DNA of 64,000 nucleotides. Origin: Pseudomonas sp. GM41(2012). Lineage in GTDB: Bacteria > Pseudomonadota > Gammaproteobacteria > Pseudomonadales > Pseudomonadaceae. Below, piece by piece: positions 16,326-24,540 of this stretch. The DNA lies in contig NZ_AKJN02000006.1 of NCBI RefSeq assembly GCF_000282315.2, positions 1,302,001 to 1,366,000 on the forward strand. The letters are read 5' to 3'. The first letter of the stretch is position 1; the number at the start of each line of letters is the position of its first letter. The notes beneath the pieces were generated by a model. It was not told the DNA's origin. It worked only from the letters and a program-made list of their open reading frames with translations, and ran no database searches. The position numbers and the translations under genes are program-made.

Positions 16326-18326
16326 ACGGAAAGCATCGGCACTCAGCCCGAACCGATTCATCTTGTTGTACAGCCCGCCACGAGAAACGTTCAGCTGTTT
16401 GGCGGCCAGGCGGATGTTGCCGCGGGTATCCTTCAGGGCTGCAATGATCGCATTCATTTCATGGGCGCCAAGGTCCAGTGCGGCCCGGGGTTCGGGCACA
16501 TTTCCCGGCGCCGACGGTCGCTGCCTTTGCTTGATTTCAAGCGGTAGATCACCCGGCTGGATCAGTTCGGTCATCGCCAGGTTGGTCGCCCGTTCAATGG
16601 TGTTTTCCAGCTCGCGAACGTTACCCGGCCAGTGGTAGGCCGACAGAATATCCAGCGCCTCTGGCGAGATTCCCTGCACCGATTTGCGCAGTGAGCGGGC
16701 GCAACGGCTGAGAAAATGTCGCGCCAATAACGGCACATCTTCGTGGCGCATCCGCAGCGGCGGAACCGTCAGGTTCAGGACATTGAGCCGGTAGTAAAGA
16801 TCCTCGCGGAAAGCACCCTCGGCCACCGCCTGACTCAGGTTGCGGTGGGTGGCCGCGATGATGCGCACGTTAACCTGCTGCGATTTTTTCGCGCCCACGC
16901 GCGTCACCTCACCTTCTTGCAAGACGCGCAGCAGACTGACCTGGGCATCAAACGACATGTCACCGATTTCATCGAGGAAGATCGTTCCGCCATCGGCCAA
17001 TTCGAACTTCCCGGCGGAGCCTCCGCGCGCTGATCCGGTGAAAGCGCCTTCGACATGACCGAACAGTTCGCTCTGCACCAGATCTCGCGGAATGGCCCCG
17101 CAATTGACGGCCACAAAAGGACCGCTGCAACGGTCACTGGCGTTATGGATCGCCTGGGCGAACAGCTCTTTGCCGGTGCCGCTTTCACCCAGGATCAGCG
17201 TGGTCGAATCACTGCGACTGGCAATCCGCCCCAGGTGCAGCGCGTCTTGAATGGCTCGCGAACTGCCCTGAATGGTCTCGAAGGTGTAGCTGGCCTGGGT
17301 GCCGATGATCCGCCGGGTAATTTCCCGGATGCGCCGGTTCTCGCGCAACGAAACAATGCGGCCACCCTGCTCCAGCGAGCACACGGACACCAGGCACGCC
17401 AGTTGACTGCGATCATGCAGCTCGAAGGTGCAATCCAGGTCTCTTATCCCTTCATACTGCTGCCCTTCCCCGCCGCGCAGCAGAATCTCATCGGTCAGTT
17501 CGCTCTGGCCCAAACGCTGGAACGGGCTGCCCAGCAGGTCCCGGCCCACGCGAAACAATTGGCGGGCATAACGGTTGAGCGCCTTGATGCAGCCCCGCTC
17601 GTCCAGCACCACCAGTCCTTCGTTGAGTACTTCCAGCACGGTTTGTTGTTCTTCCAGCAGTGCTTGCAGCGCCATCTGCCGTGAGACCGCTTCGGCCGCT
17701 GCCTGCACGGTGCCCAGCGTATGGAAATGAAACCAGCCCGGCTCGGCGGTCAGGGTCAGCATGGCCAGTGTCCGGCCCTGCGCATCCCGGATCGGTGCGG
17801 CGGCACAATGCATGCGCCGCCGACGCAGGCCGATCCCGAAGTTTTCCTCGGCCAGCACATACACCAATCGGTCCTCGGCAAGCGCCAGCCCCGTGCAGTT
17901 GGTGCCCTGCACCGACTCCAGCAGCCGACTGCCCACCGGCGTGAGGTCCAGGCCGCAGTAATACAATGTGGTCCCTTCGGCATCGGTCAGGTTGATATGG
18001 CCTCTGGGGTTGTAGGCCAGCAACCCGCGCATGACCTCCGCCGCCGCCGTGATCAACACACGATTGGCCGCCAGCGTTGCGGCCAGCACTTCAGGGGCGA
18101 CAAAACGGTATTGGCCATCATCGGGATCGAGGCCGGCACTGACGCTGCGCAGCCAGGAGTCCCAAATAATCTGCCTGACCCCGGCAGGTCGATCGGTGCG
18201 ACCGTTCAGGCACGCCAGCCAGGCCTGCTCCAGCTCAGCGATCGGTCCTTCGTTCAACGACGCAGGACCGAGCGCCGTAATGTAATCGAGGTCTTGCACG
18301 CTGAAGGCCATTGGCTGGGGGATCAC
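16305..18326 (-). CDS. Sigma-54-dependent activator (AcoR-like GAF-PAS-AAA+-Fis)
   Basis: The 673-residue protein has an N-terminal GAF-like sensor (about 75-210), a PAS-like segment (about 225-330), an AAA+ domain with Walker A GESGTGKE 380-387 and Walker B GGTIFLDEIGDM 446-457, and a C-terminal Fis helix-turn-helix (about 625-665). The sigma-54 contact loop reads GAFTGS (427-432) rather than the usual GAFTGA. The GTG start at 18326 has AGGAG six bases upstream. It is divergent from the dehydrogenase operon at 18523, whose upstream region has a palindrome and a sigma-54 promoter, so it almost certainly activates that operon on sensing the substrate. Confidence 0.88.
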   Translation of the reverse strand: MIPQPMAFSVQDLDYITALGPASLNEGPIAELEQAWLACLNGRTDRPAGVRQIIWDSWLRSVSAGLDPDDGQYRFVAPEVLAATLAANRVLITAAAEVMRGLLAYNPRGHINLTDAEGTTLYYCGLDLTPVGSRLLESVQGTNCTGLALAEDRLVYVLAEENFGIGLRRRRMHCAAAPIRDAQGRTLAMLTLTAEPGWFHFHTLGTVQAAAEAVSRQMALQALLEEQQTVLEVLNEGLVVLDERGCIKALNRYARQLFRVGRDLLGSPFQRLGQSELTDEILLRGGEGQQYEGIRDLDCTFELHDRSQLACLVSVCSLEQGGRIVSLRENRRIREITRRIIGTQASYTFETIQGSSRAIQDALHLGRIASRSDSTTLILGESGTGKELFAQAIHNASDRCSGPFVAVNCGAIPRDLVQSELFGHVEGAFTGSARGGSAGKFELADGGTIFLDEIGDMSFDAQVSLLRVLQEGEVTRVGAKKSQQVNVRIIAATHRNLSQAVAEGAFREDLYYRLNVLNLTVPPLRMRHEDVPLLARHFLSRCARSLRKSVQGISPEALDILSAYHWPGNVRELENTIERATNLAMTELIQPGDLPLEIKQRQRPSAPGNVPEPRAALDLGAHEMNAIIAALKDTRGNIRLAAKQLNVSRGGLYNKMNRFGLSADAFRSGPGVL

Positions 18327-18339
18327 CGTTCGCTCCTAT

Positions 18340-18385
18340 GTTCATATTTTCGACATGTCAGTATAGACATGTCATCGAAATGAAC
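18340..18385. promoter_or_regulatory. Palindromic upstream activating site for the sigma-54 activator
   Basis: A symmetric element centred at 18362/18363 has outer arms GTTCAT (18340-18345) and ATGAAC (18380-18385) and inner arms GACATGTC (18352-18359 and 18366-18373), each inner arm itself a palindrome. It sits just upstream of the activator's GTG start and roughly 100 bases upstream of the expected start site of the sigma-54 promoter at 18437. That is the normal position for an enhancer bound by an AcoR-type protein. Confidence 0.65.
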
Positions 18386-18436
18386 ACTTATTTCAAACTG
18401 ATTTGAATACTTCCTTAAATATCAATGACTTAAATA

Positions 18437-18453
18437 TTGGCACAGCCCTTGCT
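18437..18453 (+). promoter_or_regulatory. Sigma-54 (-24/-12) promoter
   Basis: TTGGCACAGCCCTTGCT matches the sigma-54 consensus TGGCAC-N5-TTGCT exactly, with the GG at 18439-18440 and GC at 18451-18452 separated by 12 bases. It lies 70 bases upstream of the dehydrogenase start, with the AcoR-like activator encoded divergently. Confidence 0.85.
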
Positions 18454-18522
18454 TCGTGCTTTGTACCAGCGAGGACATTCCTGCTGTCGAGTCATTGAAC
18501 AACAATAAAAGGGAGTCATTTC

Positions 18523-19545
18523 ATGAGTACGTCCAAGATCATTCGCCTGGGTCTCATCGGTGCTGGCCGCATGGGCAGCTTTCACGGCCTGACGGCCGCC
18601 CGGCACATTCCCGGCGCCTGCCTGGCTGCCATCGCCGACCCGACTCCCGGCCAGGCCGCCCGCCTGGCGGCAGAGTTGGGTGTGCAGCGGGTTTATACCG
18701 ATCCACAGCAATTGCTCGATGACCCGGAAATCGACGGCGTGTTGATCGCCGCCCCGGCCCGCAGCCATGCCGAACTGGTGATCAGTGCAGCCCGCGCCGG
18801 CAAAGGGGTGTTTTGTGAAAAACCCATGGCCATCACCCTGGACGAGGCCGACCGCGCCATCGCTGCCGCTGCCGACGCACGGGTGACACTGCAAGTCGGC
18901 TTCAACCGGCGCTTTGCCAAAAGCTTCCGCGCGGCTCATCTGGACGTAGTCGCCGGTCGGATCGGCACGCCGCAACTGTTGCGCTCACTGACTCGCGACC
19001 CGGCGCTGAACAATCCGGCCGCCTCGCCGCAGTGGGTGATTTTCCTCGAAACCCTGATTCATGACTTCGATACCCTGCGCTACCTGAATCCCGGTGCCGA
19101 AGCGGTCGAGGTTTTTGTCATGGCCGATGCCCTGATCGCACCGGACTTCAAGGACAAAGGCTTCCTCGACACCGCCGTGGTCACGATCCGTTTCGACAAC
19201 GGCGCCATTGCCACGGCCGAGGCCAATTTCCAGGCCGTCTATGGCTACGACGTTCGGGGGGAGGTGTTCGGCAGCGCCGGCATGCTGACCATGGGCAGCG
19301 TCAATGAGTCTGATCTGGTTCGCTATCTGGCCAATGGCATCCAGGCCGACACCCAGCGCCTGGACACCGACCTGCTGCGTGATGCCTATGTGGCGGAGCT
19401 CAACCACTTTGTCGACTGCCTGCGCACTGGCGAAAAACCACTCGCCAGCGGCGAAGATGCCCGGGCTGCATTGGCCATTGCCCGTGCGTGCATCGAGTCC
19501 TTCCAGCAAGGCAAAGCGGTGCGCGTGCAAGGAGCCCGTTCATGA
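18523..19545 (+). CDS. Gfo/Idh/MocA oxidoreductase, inositol 2-dehydrogenase-like
   Basis: The 340-residue NAD(P)-dependent dehydrogenase has the Rossmann motif GLIGAGRMG (10-18), the family EKP (99-101) and the catalytic IHDFD (179-183). It resembles IolG and rhizobial MocA, which oxidise myo-inositol or its derivatives to a keto-inositol. GGGAG precedes the start. It is the first gene of an operon behind a sigma-54 promoter, and the next gene starts inside its stop codon (ATGA). Substrate is inferred to be a cyclitol or related polyol from family and context. Confidence 0.85.
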   Translation: MSTSKIIRLGLIGAGRMGSFHGLTAARHIPGACLAAIADPTPGQAARLAAELGVQRVYTDPQQLLDDPEIDGVLIAAPARSHAELVISAARAGKGVFCEKPMAITLDEADRAIAAAADARVTLQVGFNRRFAKSFRAAHLDVVAGRIGTPQLLRSLTRDPALNNPAASPQWVIFLETLIHDFDTLRYLNPGAEAVEVFVMADALIAPDFKDKGFLDTAVVTIRFDNGAIATAEANFQAVYGYDVRGEVFGSAGMLTMGSVNESDLVRYLANGIQADTQRLDTDLLRDAYVAELNHFVDCLRTGEKPLASGEDARAALAIARACIESFQQGKAVRVQGARS

Positions 19546-20330
19546 GTTTCATACCGTTCAAACTGGCGATCAGTGCCGAGATGGTCTTCCTCGATTTGCC
19601 ATTCACCGAGCGCGTCAAACGGATTCACGCGCTGGGCTTCAGCGCCGAACTCTGGGACTGGACGCAGAAAGACATTCCAGCCCTTGTCGCCACCGGCGCT
19701 GATTTCACCTCGATGACGGGTTACATCTCGGGCAACCTGACCGATCCCGAAGACATCCAGCACCTGCTCGACAGCGCACGGGAATCGCTGGCCGTCGCCG
19801 CCCAACTGAATTGCCCGAGCCTCAACTTGCATGGCACTGGCCTGGGCGACAAAGGTTTGCCGGTCAAACCCGTGGCCCTCACCACGGGACGCATGTGGTT
19901 GAGCGCCTGCAAGACCCTGGAAAAAATCGCCCGCCTGGGCGAAGACGCAGGCCGGGTATTCTTGCTGGAAAACCTCAATACCGAAGTGGACCACCCCGGC
20001 ACTCCTTTCGCTCGCGCCGACGATACCCTGGCGCTGATCGAGGCCGTGGGCAGCCCGCATTTGAAGATGAACCTGGACCTTTACCATGCGCAGATCGGCG
20101 AAGGAAACCTGATCGAACTGATCCAGCGCGCAGGCAGCGCCATCGGGGAAATCCAGGTCGCCGATGTGCCCGGTCGCATGGAACCGGGCACCGGTGAAAT
20201 CCATTATCCGGCCATTGCCAAAGCGTTGTTCGGCATGGGATACACCGGGGTTGTCGGCCTCGAGGGCTGGGCCAGTGGCGACAGCGAAGCAGCACTCGAA
20301 CGCTTCCGGCAAGCCTTCACGCTGGATTGA
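19542..20330 (+). CDS. Hydroxypyruvate isomerase-like TIM-barrel protein
   Basis: This 262-residue protein starts in an ATGA overlap with the dehydrogenase. It carries Hyi-type signatures: ELWDW (about 32-36), the ENLNTEVDHPG strand (about 147-157), MNLDLYHAQIGEG (about 178-190) and EIQVADVPGRMEPGTGEI (about 203-220). Acidic and His residues there bind metal and substrate in hydroxypyruvate isomerase and the related IolE/IolI enzymes. It probably acts on the keto product made by the upstream dehydrogenase. Whether it is a true Hyi or a cyclitol isomerase (compare rhizobial MocC, IolE-like) is undecided. Confidence 0.82.
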   Translation: MSFIPFKLAISAEMVFLDLPFTERVKRIHALGFSAELWDWTQKDIPALVATGADFTSMTGYISGNLTDPEDIQHLLDSARESLAVAAQLNCPSLNLHGTGLGDKGLPVKPVALTTGRMWLSACKTLEKIARLGEDAGRVFLLENLNTEVDHPGTPFARADDTLALIEAVGSPHLKMNLDLYHAQIGEGNLIELIQRAGSAIGEIQVADVPGRMEPGTGEIHYPAIAKALFGMGYTGVVGLEGWASGDSEAALERFRQAFTLD

Positions 20331-20430
20331 GGACACTGGCGCTCTCGGCGGGTTTGATTCAAAGAGCGCCAGCAACTCTCACGTTTGATCTTGATGAATG
20401 TGGACTCATAACAACAAAAGGAAAACCATC

Positions 20431-21357
20431 ATGCGTCGTTGCACACTGCTTTTTGCCACGCTGTTATTACTCTTCAGCCAATGGGCCGCCGCCAGCTATC
20501 GCATCGGCGTCAGCATTGCCAGGGTCGACGACAACTTCATGACCTACGTGCGCAGCGGCCTGGAAGACGCTGCCAAGAAGGAGAATGTCCAGATCCAGTT
20601 CGAGGACGCCCAAGGTGATGTGGTTCGCCAGCTCAATCAGATCGAGGGCTTTCTCAGCCAGAAGGTGGATGCGGTCATCGTCTTGCCCGTGGACACCGCT
20701 GCCACCGCCAATATGACGCGCGCCGCCGTCGAGGCGAAGACACCGCTGGTCTACGTCAACCGCCACCCGGACGAACGCGTCTTGCCCAAAGGCGTGGTCA
20801 CGGTGGCGTCCAATGACATCGAGGCCGGGCAACTGCAGATGCGCTACCTGGCAGACAAGTTAGGGGGCAAAGGCAACATCGCGATCATCATGGGCGACCT
20901 GGCGCAAAACTCCACGCACGACCGTACCGAAGGCGTCAAACAGGTGCTCAAGGACTATCCAGGGATCAAGATCGTCGAACAACAAAGTGCCGAGTGGCAA
21001 CGCAACAAAGGGATGGACCTGACCAGCAATTGGCTGCTGGCCGGTACCCGTTTTGATGCCATCGTTGCCAACAATGACGAGATGGCCATCGGCGCCGCCA
21101 TGGCATTGCAGCAAGCCGGCAAAACCAAGGGCGAGATTGCGATTGTCGGTATCGACGGACTGCCCGACGGCCTGGCGGCCATCAAGCGCGGGATGCTCGT
21201 CGCCTCGGTATTTCAAGACCCCAAAGCGCAAGCGACGAGCGCGCTGCAAGCGGCCATCAAAATGATCAAGGGGGAGCCGGTCGAGGCGGATGTCTGGGTG
21301 CCCTTCCAGCTGATCATGCCGGAGCAAGTGGCCGTGTTTGAGCAACGCTACAAATAG
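20431..21357 (+). CDS. Periplasmic sugar-binding protein (RbsB/MocB type) without adjacent ABC genes
   Basis: The 308-residue protein has a signal peptide (about 1-22, ending AAAS) and a type-1 periplasmic-binding fold: IGVSIARVDDNFMTYV, VDAVIVLPVDTAATANMT, FDAIVANNDEMAIGA and IAIVGIDGLPDGLAAI. These are typical of ribose- or inositol-binding proteins. I chose ATG 20431, preceded by AAAAGGAAA. It follows the Hyi-like gene by 100 bases in the sigma-54 operon. No ABC permease or ATPase gene follows in this window. It may work with a transporter encoded elsewhere or present ligand to a sensor. Confidence 0.85.
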   Translation: MRRCTLLFATLLLLFSQWAAASYRIGVSIARVDDNFMTYVRSGLEDAAKKENVQIQFEDAQGDVVRQLNQIEGFLSQKVDAVIVLPVDTAATANMTRAAVEAKTPLVYVNRHPDERVLPKGVVTVASNDIEAGQLQMRYLADKLGGKGNIAIIMGDLAQNSTHDRTEGVKQVLKDYPGIKIVEQQSAEWQRNKGMDLTSNWLLAGTRFDAIVANNDEMAIGAAMALQQAGKTKGEIAIVGIDGLPDGLAAIKRGMLVASVFQDPKAQATSALQAAIKMIKGEPVEADVWVPFQLIMPEQVAVFEQRYK

Positions 21358-21367
21358 CGTCAAACGA

Positions 21368-21406
21368 GCGCATGGCCTGCGGACGGGAAGTCAGCATGCC
21401 ATGCGC
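21368..21406. terminator. Inverted repeat between converging genes (terminator-like)
   Basis: GCGCATGGC (21368-21376) and GCCATGCGC (21398-21406) form a perfect 9-bp stem with a 21-base loop, between the stops of the sugar-binding protein and the converging MFS gene. There is no T run, so it may act as a bidirectional transcript-end hairpin rather than a classical terminator. Confidence 0.4.
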
Positions 21407-21414
21407 GTCGTCGT

Positions 21415-22818
21415 TTACAGATCAGTGATTTCCTTATGGCGCGGCACCAGCGCCTTCATCACGCTCCACGCCACCAGATAGGCCAGTGCACAGATGGCAA
21501 ACATGATCATGTAGCCGGTATGGATATCTCCGATCAGTTTGTAATGGTCGATCACCCAACCGCCGGTCTTGGTCATCACGACGCCGCCCAAACCGCCGGC
21601 CAAACCACCAATGCCAACCACTGACGCAATGGATTTTTGCGGGAACATGTCAGAGACGGTGGTGAAGATGTTGCACGACCACGCCTGGTGCGCCGATGCG
21701 CCCACGCCGATCAGCAGCACCGGCACCCAGAAACTGATGTACCCGAATGGCTGCGCCAGCAGTACCAGCAGCGGGAAGAAAGCGATCACCAGCATGGCTT
21801 TCATACGACCGTCATACGGCGCATCACCGCGCGACATGAAATAGCTCGGGAACCAGCCACCGCCGATGCTGCCCACCATGGTCATGCTGTACAACACGGC
21901 CAGCGGCAACACGATGGCCTGGCCCTTCATGCCGTATTGCGCTGACAGATAGGTCGGAAGCCAGAAAAGGAAGAACCACCACACGCCGTCGGTCATGAAT
22001 TTGCCGAAGGCAAAGGCCCAGGTCTGGCGGTAGGTGAGCAACTTGAACCACGATACTTTTTTGGCGGCGGCGCCCGAGTCTGTGCCGGTGAGTGCTTGCG
22101 CGCCCTGATCGCTGCGGATGTAGGCCAGCTCTTGCACCGACAGGCGTTTTTGCTGCTCCGGTTTTTCGTACAGTGCAATCCACACCACCACCCAAACGAA
22201 GCCCAACGCACCGATCACGATGAACGCCGCTTCCCAGCCCCATAGACCGGCGATCAGCGGCACGCTGATCGGCGCAAGGACCGCGCCCACATTGGCGCCG
22301 GAGTTGAAGATACCGGTGGCGAAGGAACGCTCCTTCTTCGGGAAATATTCGGCGGTGGCCTTGATCGCAATCGGGAAGTTACCCGCTTCGCCGATCGCCA
22401 GCACGGCGCGCGACAGCATGAAACCGGCGATCGAAACCGGGATGACGGCAAGGCCCAAGGCACTGCTGATGCCGGCAATACCCTCGCCCATCGGCACCGC
22501 AAAGGCGTGCATGATCGCGCCGGTGGACCAGATGCCGATCGCTATCACATAGGCCTTCTTGGTGCCGATCTTGTCAACGAAGCGGCCGGCGAACAGCATG
22601 GAAATCGCGTAGACAAACTGAAAGACAGAGGCGATGTTCGCGTAATCGGTGTTACTCCAGCCAAATTGCGTCGACAGATCCGGCGCCAACAGACTCAGTA
22701 CCTGGCGGTCCAGGTAATTGACGGTGGTGGCAAAAAACAACAGCGCGCAAATCGTCCAGCGGTACTTGCCGACGGCCTGGCCGATTCGTTGCGGATTGAT
22801 GGGCTCGTTCAGATTCAT
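21415..22818 (-). CDS. MFS transporter, hexuronate/organic anion symporter type
   Basis: The 467-residue, 12-helix protein belongs to the anion:cation symporter branch (ExuT-like). NYLDRQVLSLLAPDL is in helix 1, there is a loop GRFVDKIGTKKAY, and the conserved RAVLAIGEAGNFPIAIKATAEYF region lies near residue 140. Such proteins import hexuronates, galactonate or related acid sugars with H+. It ends opposite the moc-like operon and may supply its substrate, but it has its own upstream region and could serve another pathway. Confidence 0.82.
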   Translation of the reverse strand: MNLNEPINPQRIGQAVGKYRWTICALLFFATTVNYLDRQVLSLLAPDLSTQFGWSNTDYANIASVFQFVYAISMLFAGRFVDKIGTKKAYVIAIGIWSTGAIMHAFAVPMGEGIAGISSALGLAVIPVSIAGFMLSRAVLAIGEAGNFPIAIKATAEYFPKKERSFATGIFNSGANVGAVLAPISVPLIAGLWGWEAAFIVIGALGFVWVVVWIALYEKPEQQKRLSVQELAYIRSDQGAQALTGTDSGAAAKKVSWFKLLTYRQTWAFAFGKFMTDGVWWFFLFWLPTYLSAQYGMKGQAIVLPLAVLYSMTMVGSIGGGWFPSYFMSRGDAPYDGRMKAMLVIAFFPLLVLLAQPFGYISFWVPVLLIGVGASAHQAWSCNIFTTVSDMFPQKSIASVVGIGGLAGGLGGVVMTKTGGWVIDHYKLIGDIHTGYMIMFAICALAYLVAWSVMKALVPRHKEITDL

Positions 22819-23498
22819 GGCATCACTTTATTGTTGGATTATGGTGATGATCTCTCGGTTTCAAGCGAGATCAATTGTGTCGTAGAGCATCGTCAAAACG
22901 CGATGGGTCCGCGCCACTGTATTGCGGGCTCGAAAATGGGTACTCCATGCACAGCGGCAGGAGTTGGACATTTGGCAAGAGCTATCGGGCGTTTGGTGGG
23001 ACAGTTGTATGTGACTGGCCTGACCGTGGGGATGGGCAAGCAGTCGAGGTCGAACCATAAGCAGCGGCAATCTGGGGGATGCGCAGGCGGGTTGTATTCA
23101 TGATGTGGCCGACACTCTTTTTATTTTTAGGGTTTAACAGTCGGTAATCGTCTGTCGTCGTACAACTTTGCCTTTTATATCGAGTTCGATACCGGGCTGT
23201 CAATCTGAAAAAACAGCCGTTCGTCTCGACAAAGGCTGCCCATTAAACGTGCAACTTCGTACAGGTGCCGCTGGTTGCAGGCCCGTCAGGTTTTTATTTT
23301 TGGGGTGTTGAGCGCAAGGTCTGGGCGTTTTGACATCAAGCAGAGTCGTACGACAACGCCATCCAGCACGATGACTGACCGAAAGCACCCGGCGCCCATT
23401 GCTGCACCTGCTACAACAATGAACTGCAATTACCCTTACTAGTGCTTCACTGGCAACTCAATAGACTCTCAGCACGACCAACGTATCGGGAGTTCCAA
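22819..23498. other. 680-base intergenic region with palindromic GTCGTAC motifs
   Basis: No convincing gene lies between the MFS and quinone oxidoreductase starts. Two related motifs occur: GTCGTACAAC at 23157-23166 and the perfect palindrome GTCGTACGAC at 23345-23354. Each lies downstream of a TTTTTATTTTT tract (near 23118 and 23290). They could be operator sites in the divergent promoter region of a GntR- or TetR-type regulator encoded elsewhere. Composition is mixed and otherwise unremarkable. Confidence 0.35.
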
Positions 23499-24473
23499 AT
23501 GGTAAGCACCGTAATAATTCAGGAAACTGGCGGGCCTCAGGTTTTGCGGCTCGAAAAAACCACGGCGCAATCACCGGGTGCCGGAGAAGTCTGGCTGGAG
23601 CAAGCGGCCATCGGGCTGAACCCTTTGGACGTGAGCCAACGCTCCGGCGCTGCCCGTGTTCCCCTGCCCTCAGGGCTAGGCCTTGAAGGCGCCGGACAGG
23701 TGACAGCAATTGGGCCAGGCGTCACCGAAGTTGCCGTTGGGGACCGGGTCGCGTATGCCACCGGCCCGATGGGTGCCTATGCAAGCGGTCGCCTCTATCC
23801 GGCTAATCGACTCGTGAAGATTCCCAATGACCTCGGCTTCGACGAAGCGGCCGCCCTGCTCTTCAAGGGCATCACCGCCCACTATTTGTTCAAGACGACC
23901 TTCCCCGTTGGCCCAGGTTCCAGAGTGCTTTTATATGGCGCGGCGGGTGCGTTGGGGCAAATCATGGTGCCTTGGGCTAAACACCTGGGTGCCTTCGTGA
24001 TAGGCGTGGTCTCGAAGCAGGACAGTGTCGAGCGGGCCAAGGCCGCCGGTTGTGATGAAGTGCTGGTGTTTGACCCGGCGACACTGGCCGCCCAGGTTGC
24101 GGAGGTCACCCACGGGCAAAAGGTTGACGTCGTGTATGACCCCATCGGGCGGGTGTCTTTCGACGCCTCCCTCGACAGCCTTCGCCCGCGTGGCTTGATG
24201 GTGTCTTTCGGCATGGCATCGGGCATCCCGGCGGCTGTCGAGATCAGCACCCTCAACGCCAAAGGCTCTCTGTTCCTGACCCGACCGTCTCTCGCCGCGC
24301 ATACGGCCACCGCGCACGAGTATCAGCAGCGCGCACAAGAGGTGTTGCAAGCGGTCGCCGCCGGTATCATTCAACCTCGAATCTGGCGTCGCTACCCATT
24401 GGCTGACGTAGCACGGGCGCACGCCGATCTGGAAAGTGGACTGTCGCAAGGTGCAATTGTCCTTACGCCCTGA
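23499..24473 (+). CDS. Quinone oxidoreductase (zinc-independent MDR family)
   Basis: The 324-residue medium-chain reductase has the GroES-like N-terminal half (IGLNPLDVSQRSG near 38, GLEGAGQV near 60) and the NADPH-binding YGAAGALGQ (146-154), with no zinc ligands. This matches QOR enzymes, which reduce quinones by one electron. I chose ATG 23499 with CGGGAG upstream; a 19-residue upstream extension is unlikely. A LysR gene follows 67 bases downstream in the same direction. Substrate is likely a quinone or enone. Confidence 0.85.
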   Translation: MVSTVIIQETGGPQVLRLEKTTAQSPGAGEVWLEQAAIGLNPLDVSQRSGAARVPLPSGLGLEGAGQVTAIGPGVTEVAVGDRVAYATGPMGAYASGRLYPANRLVKIPNDLGFDEAAALLFKGITAHYLFKTTFPVGPGSRVLLYGAAGALGQIMVPWAKHLGAFVIGVVSKQDSVERAKAAGCDEVLVFDPATLAAQVAEVTHGQKVDVVYDPIGRVSFDASLDSLRPRGLMVSFGMASGIPAAVEISTLNAKGSLFLTRPSLAAHTATAHEYQQRAQEVLQAVAAGIIQPRIWRRYPLADVARAHADLESGLSQGAIVLTP

Positions 24474-24540
24474 GTAGAACCCGGGACGAAGCCTGCGGCC
24501 CGAGCCCTTGTTTCCTTGAATTTGCGAGGTTTGCCGTTGC

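Noticed and set aside
15276..18326. Possibility that the LacI-type and sigma-54 regulators are degraded by their 21-base overlap
   Set aside because: Both reading frames are full length with all expected domains; a short convergent overlap is harmless.
21415..22818. Assignment of the MFS as a specific glucarate or galactonate transporter
   Set aside because: The family signature is clear but substrate cannot be told from sequence, and no uronate catabolic genes are adjacent.
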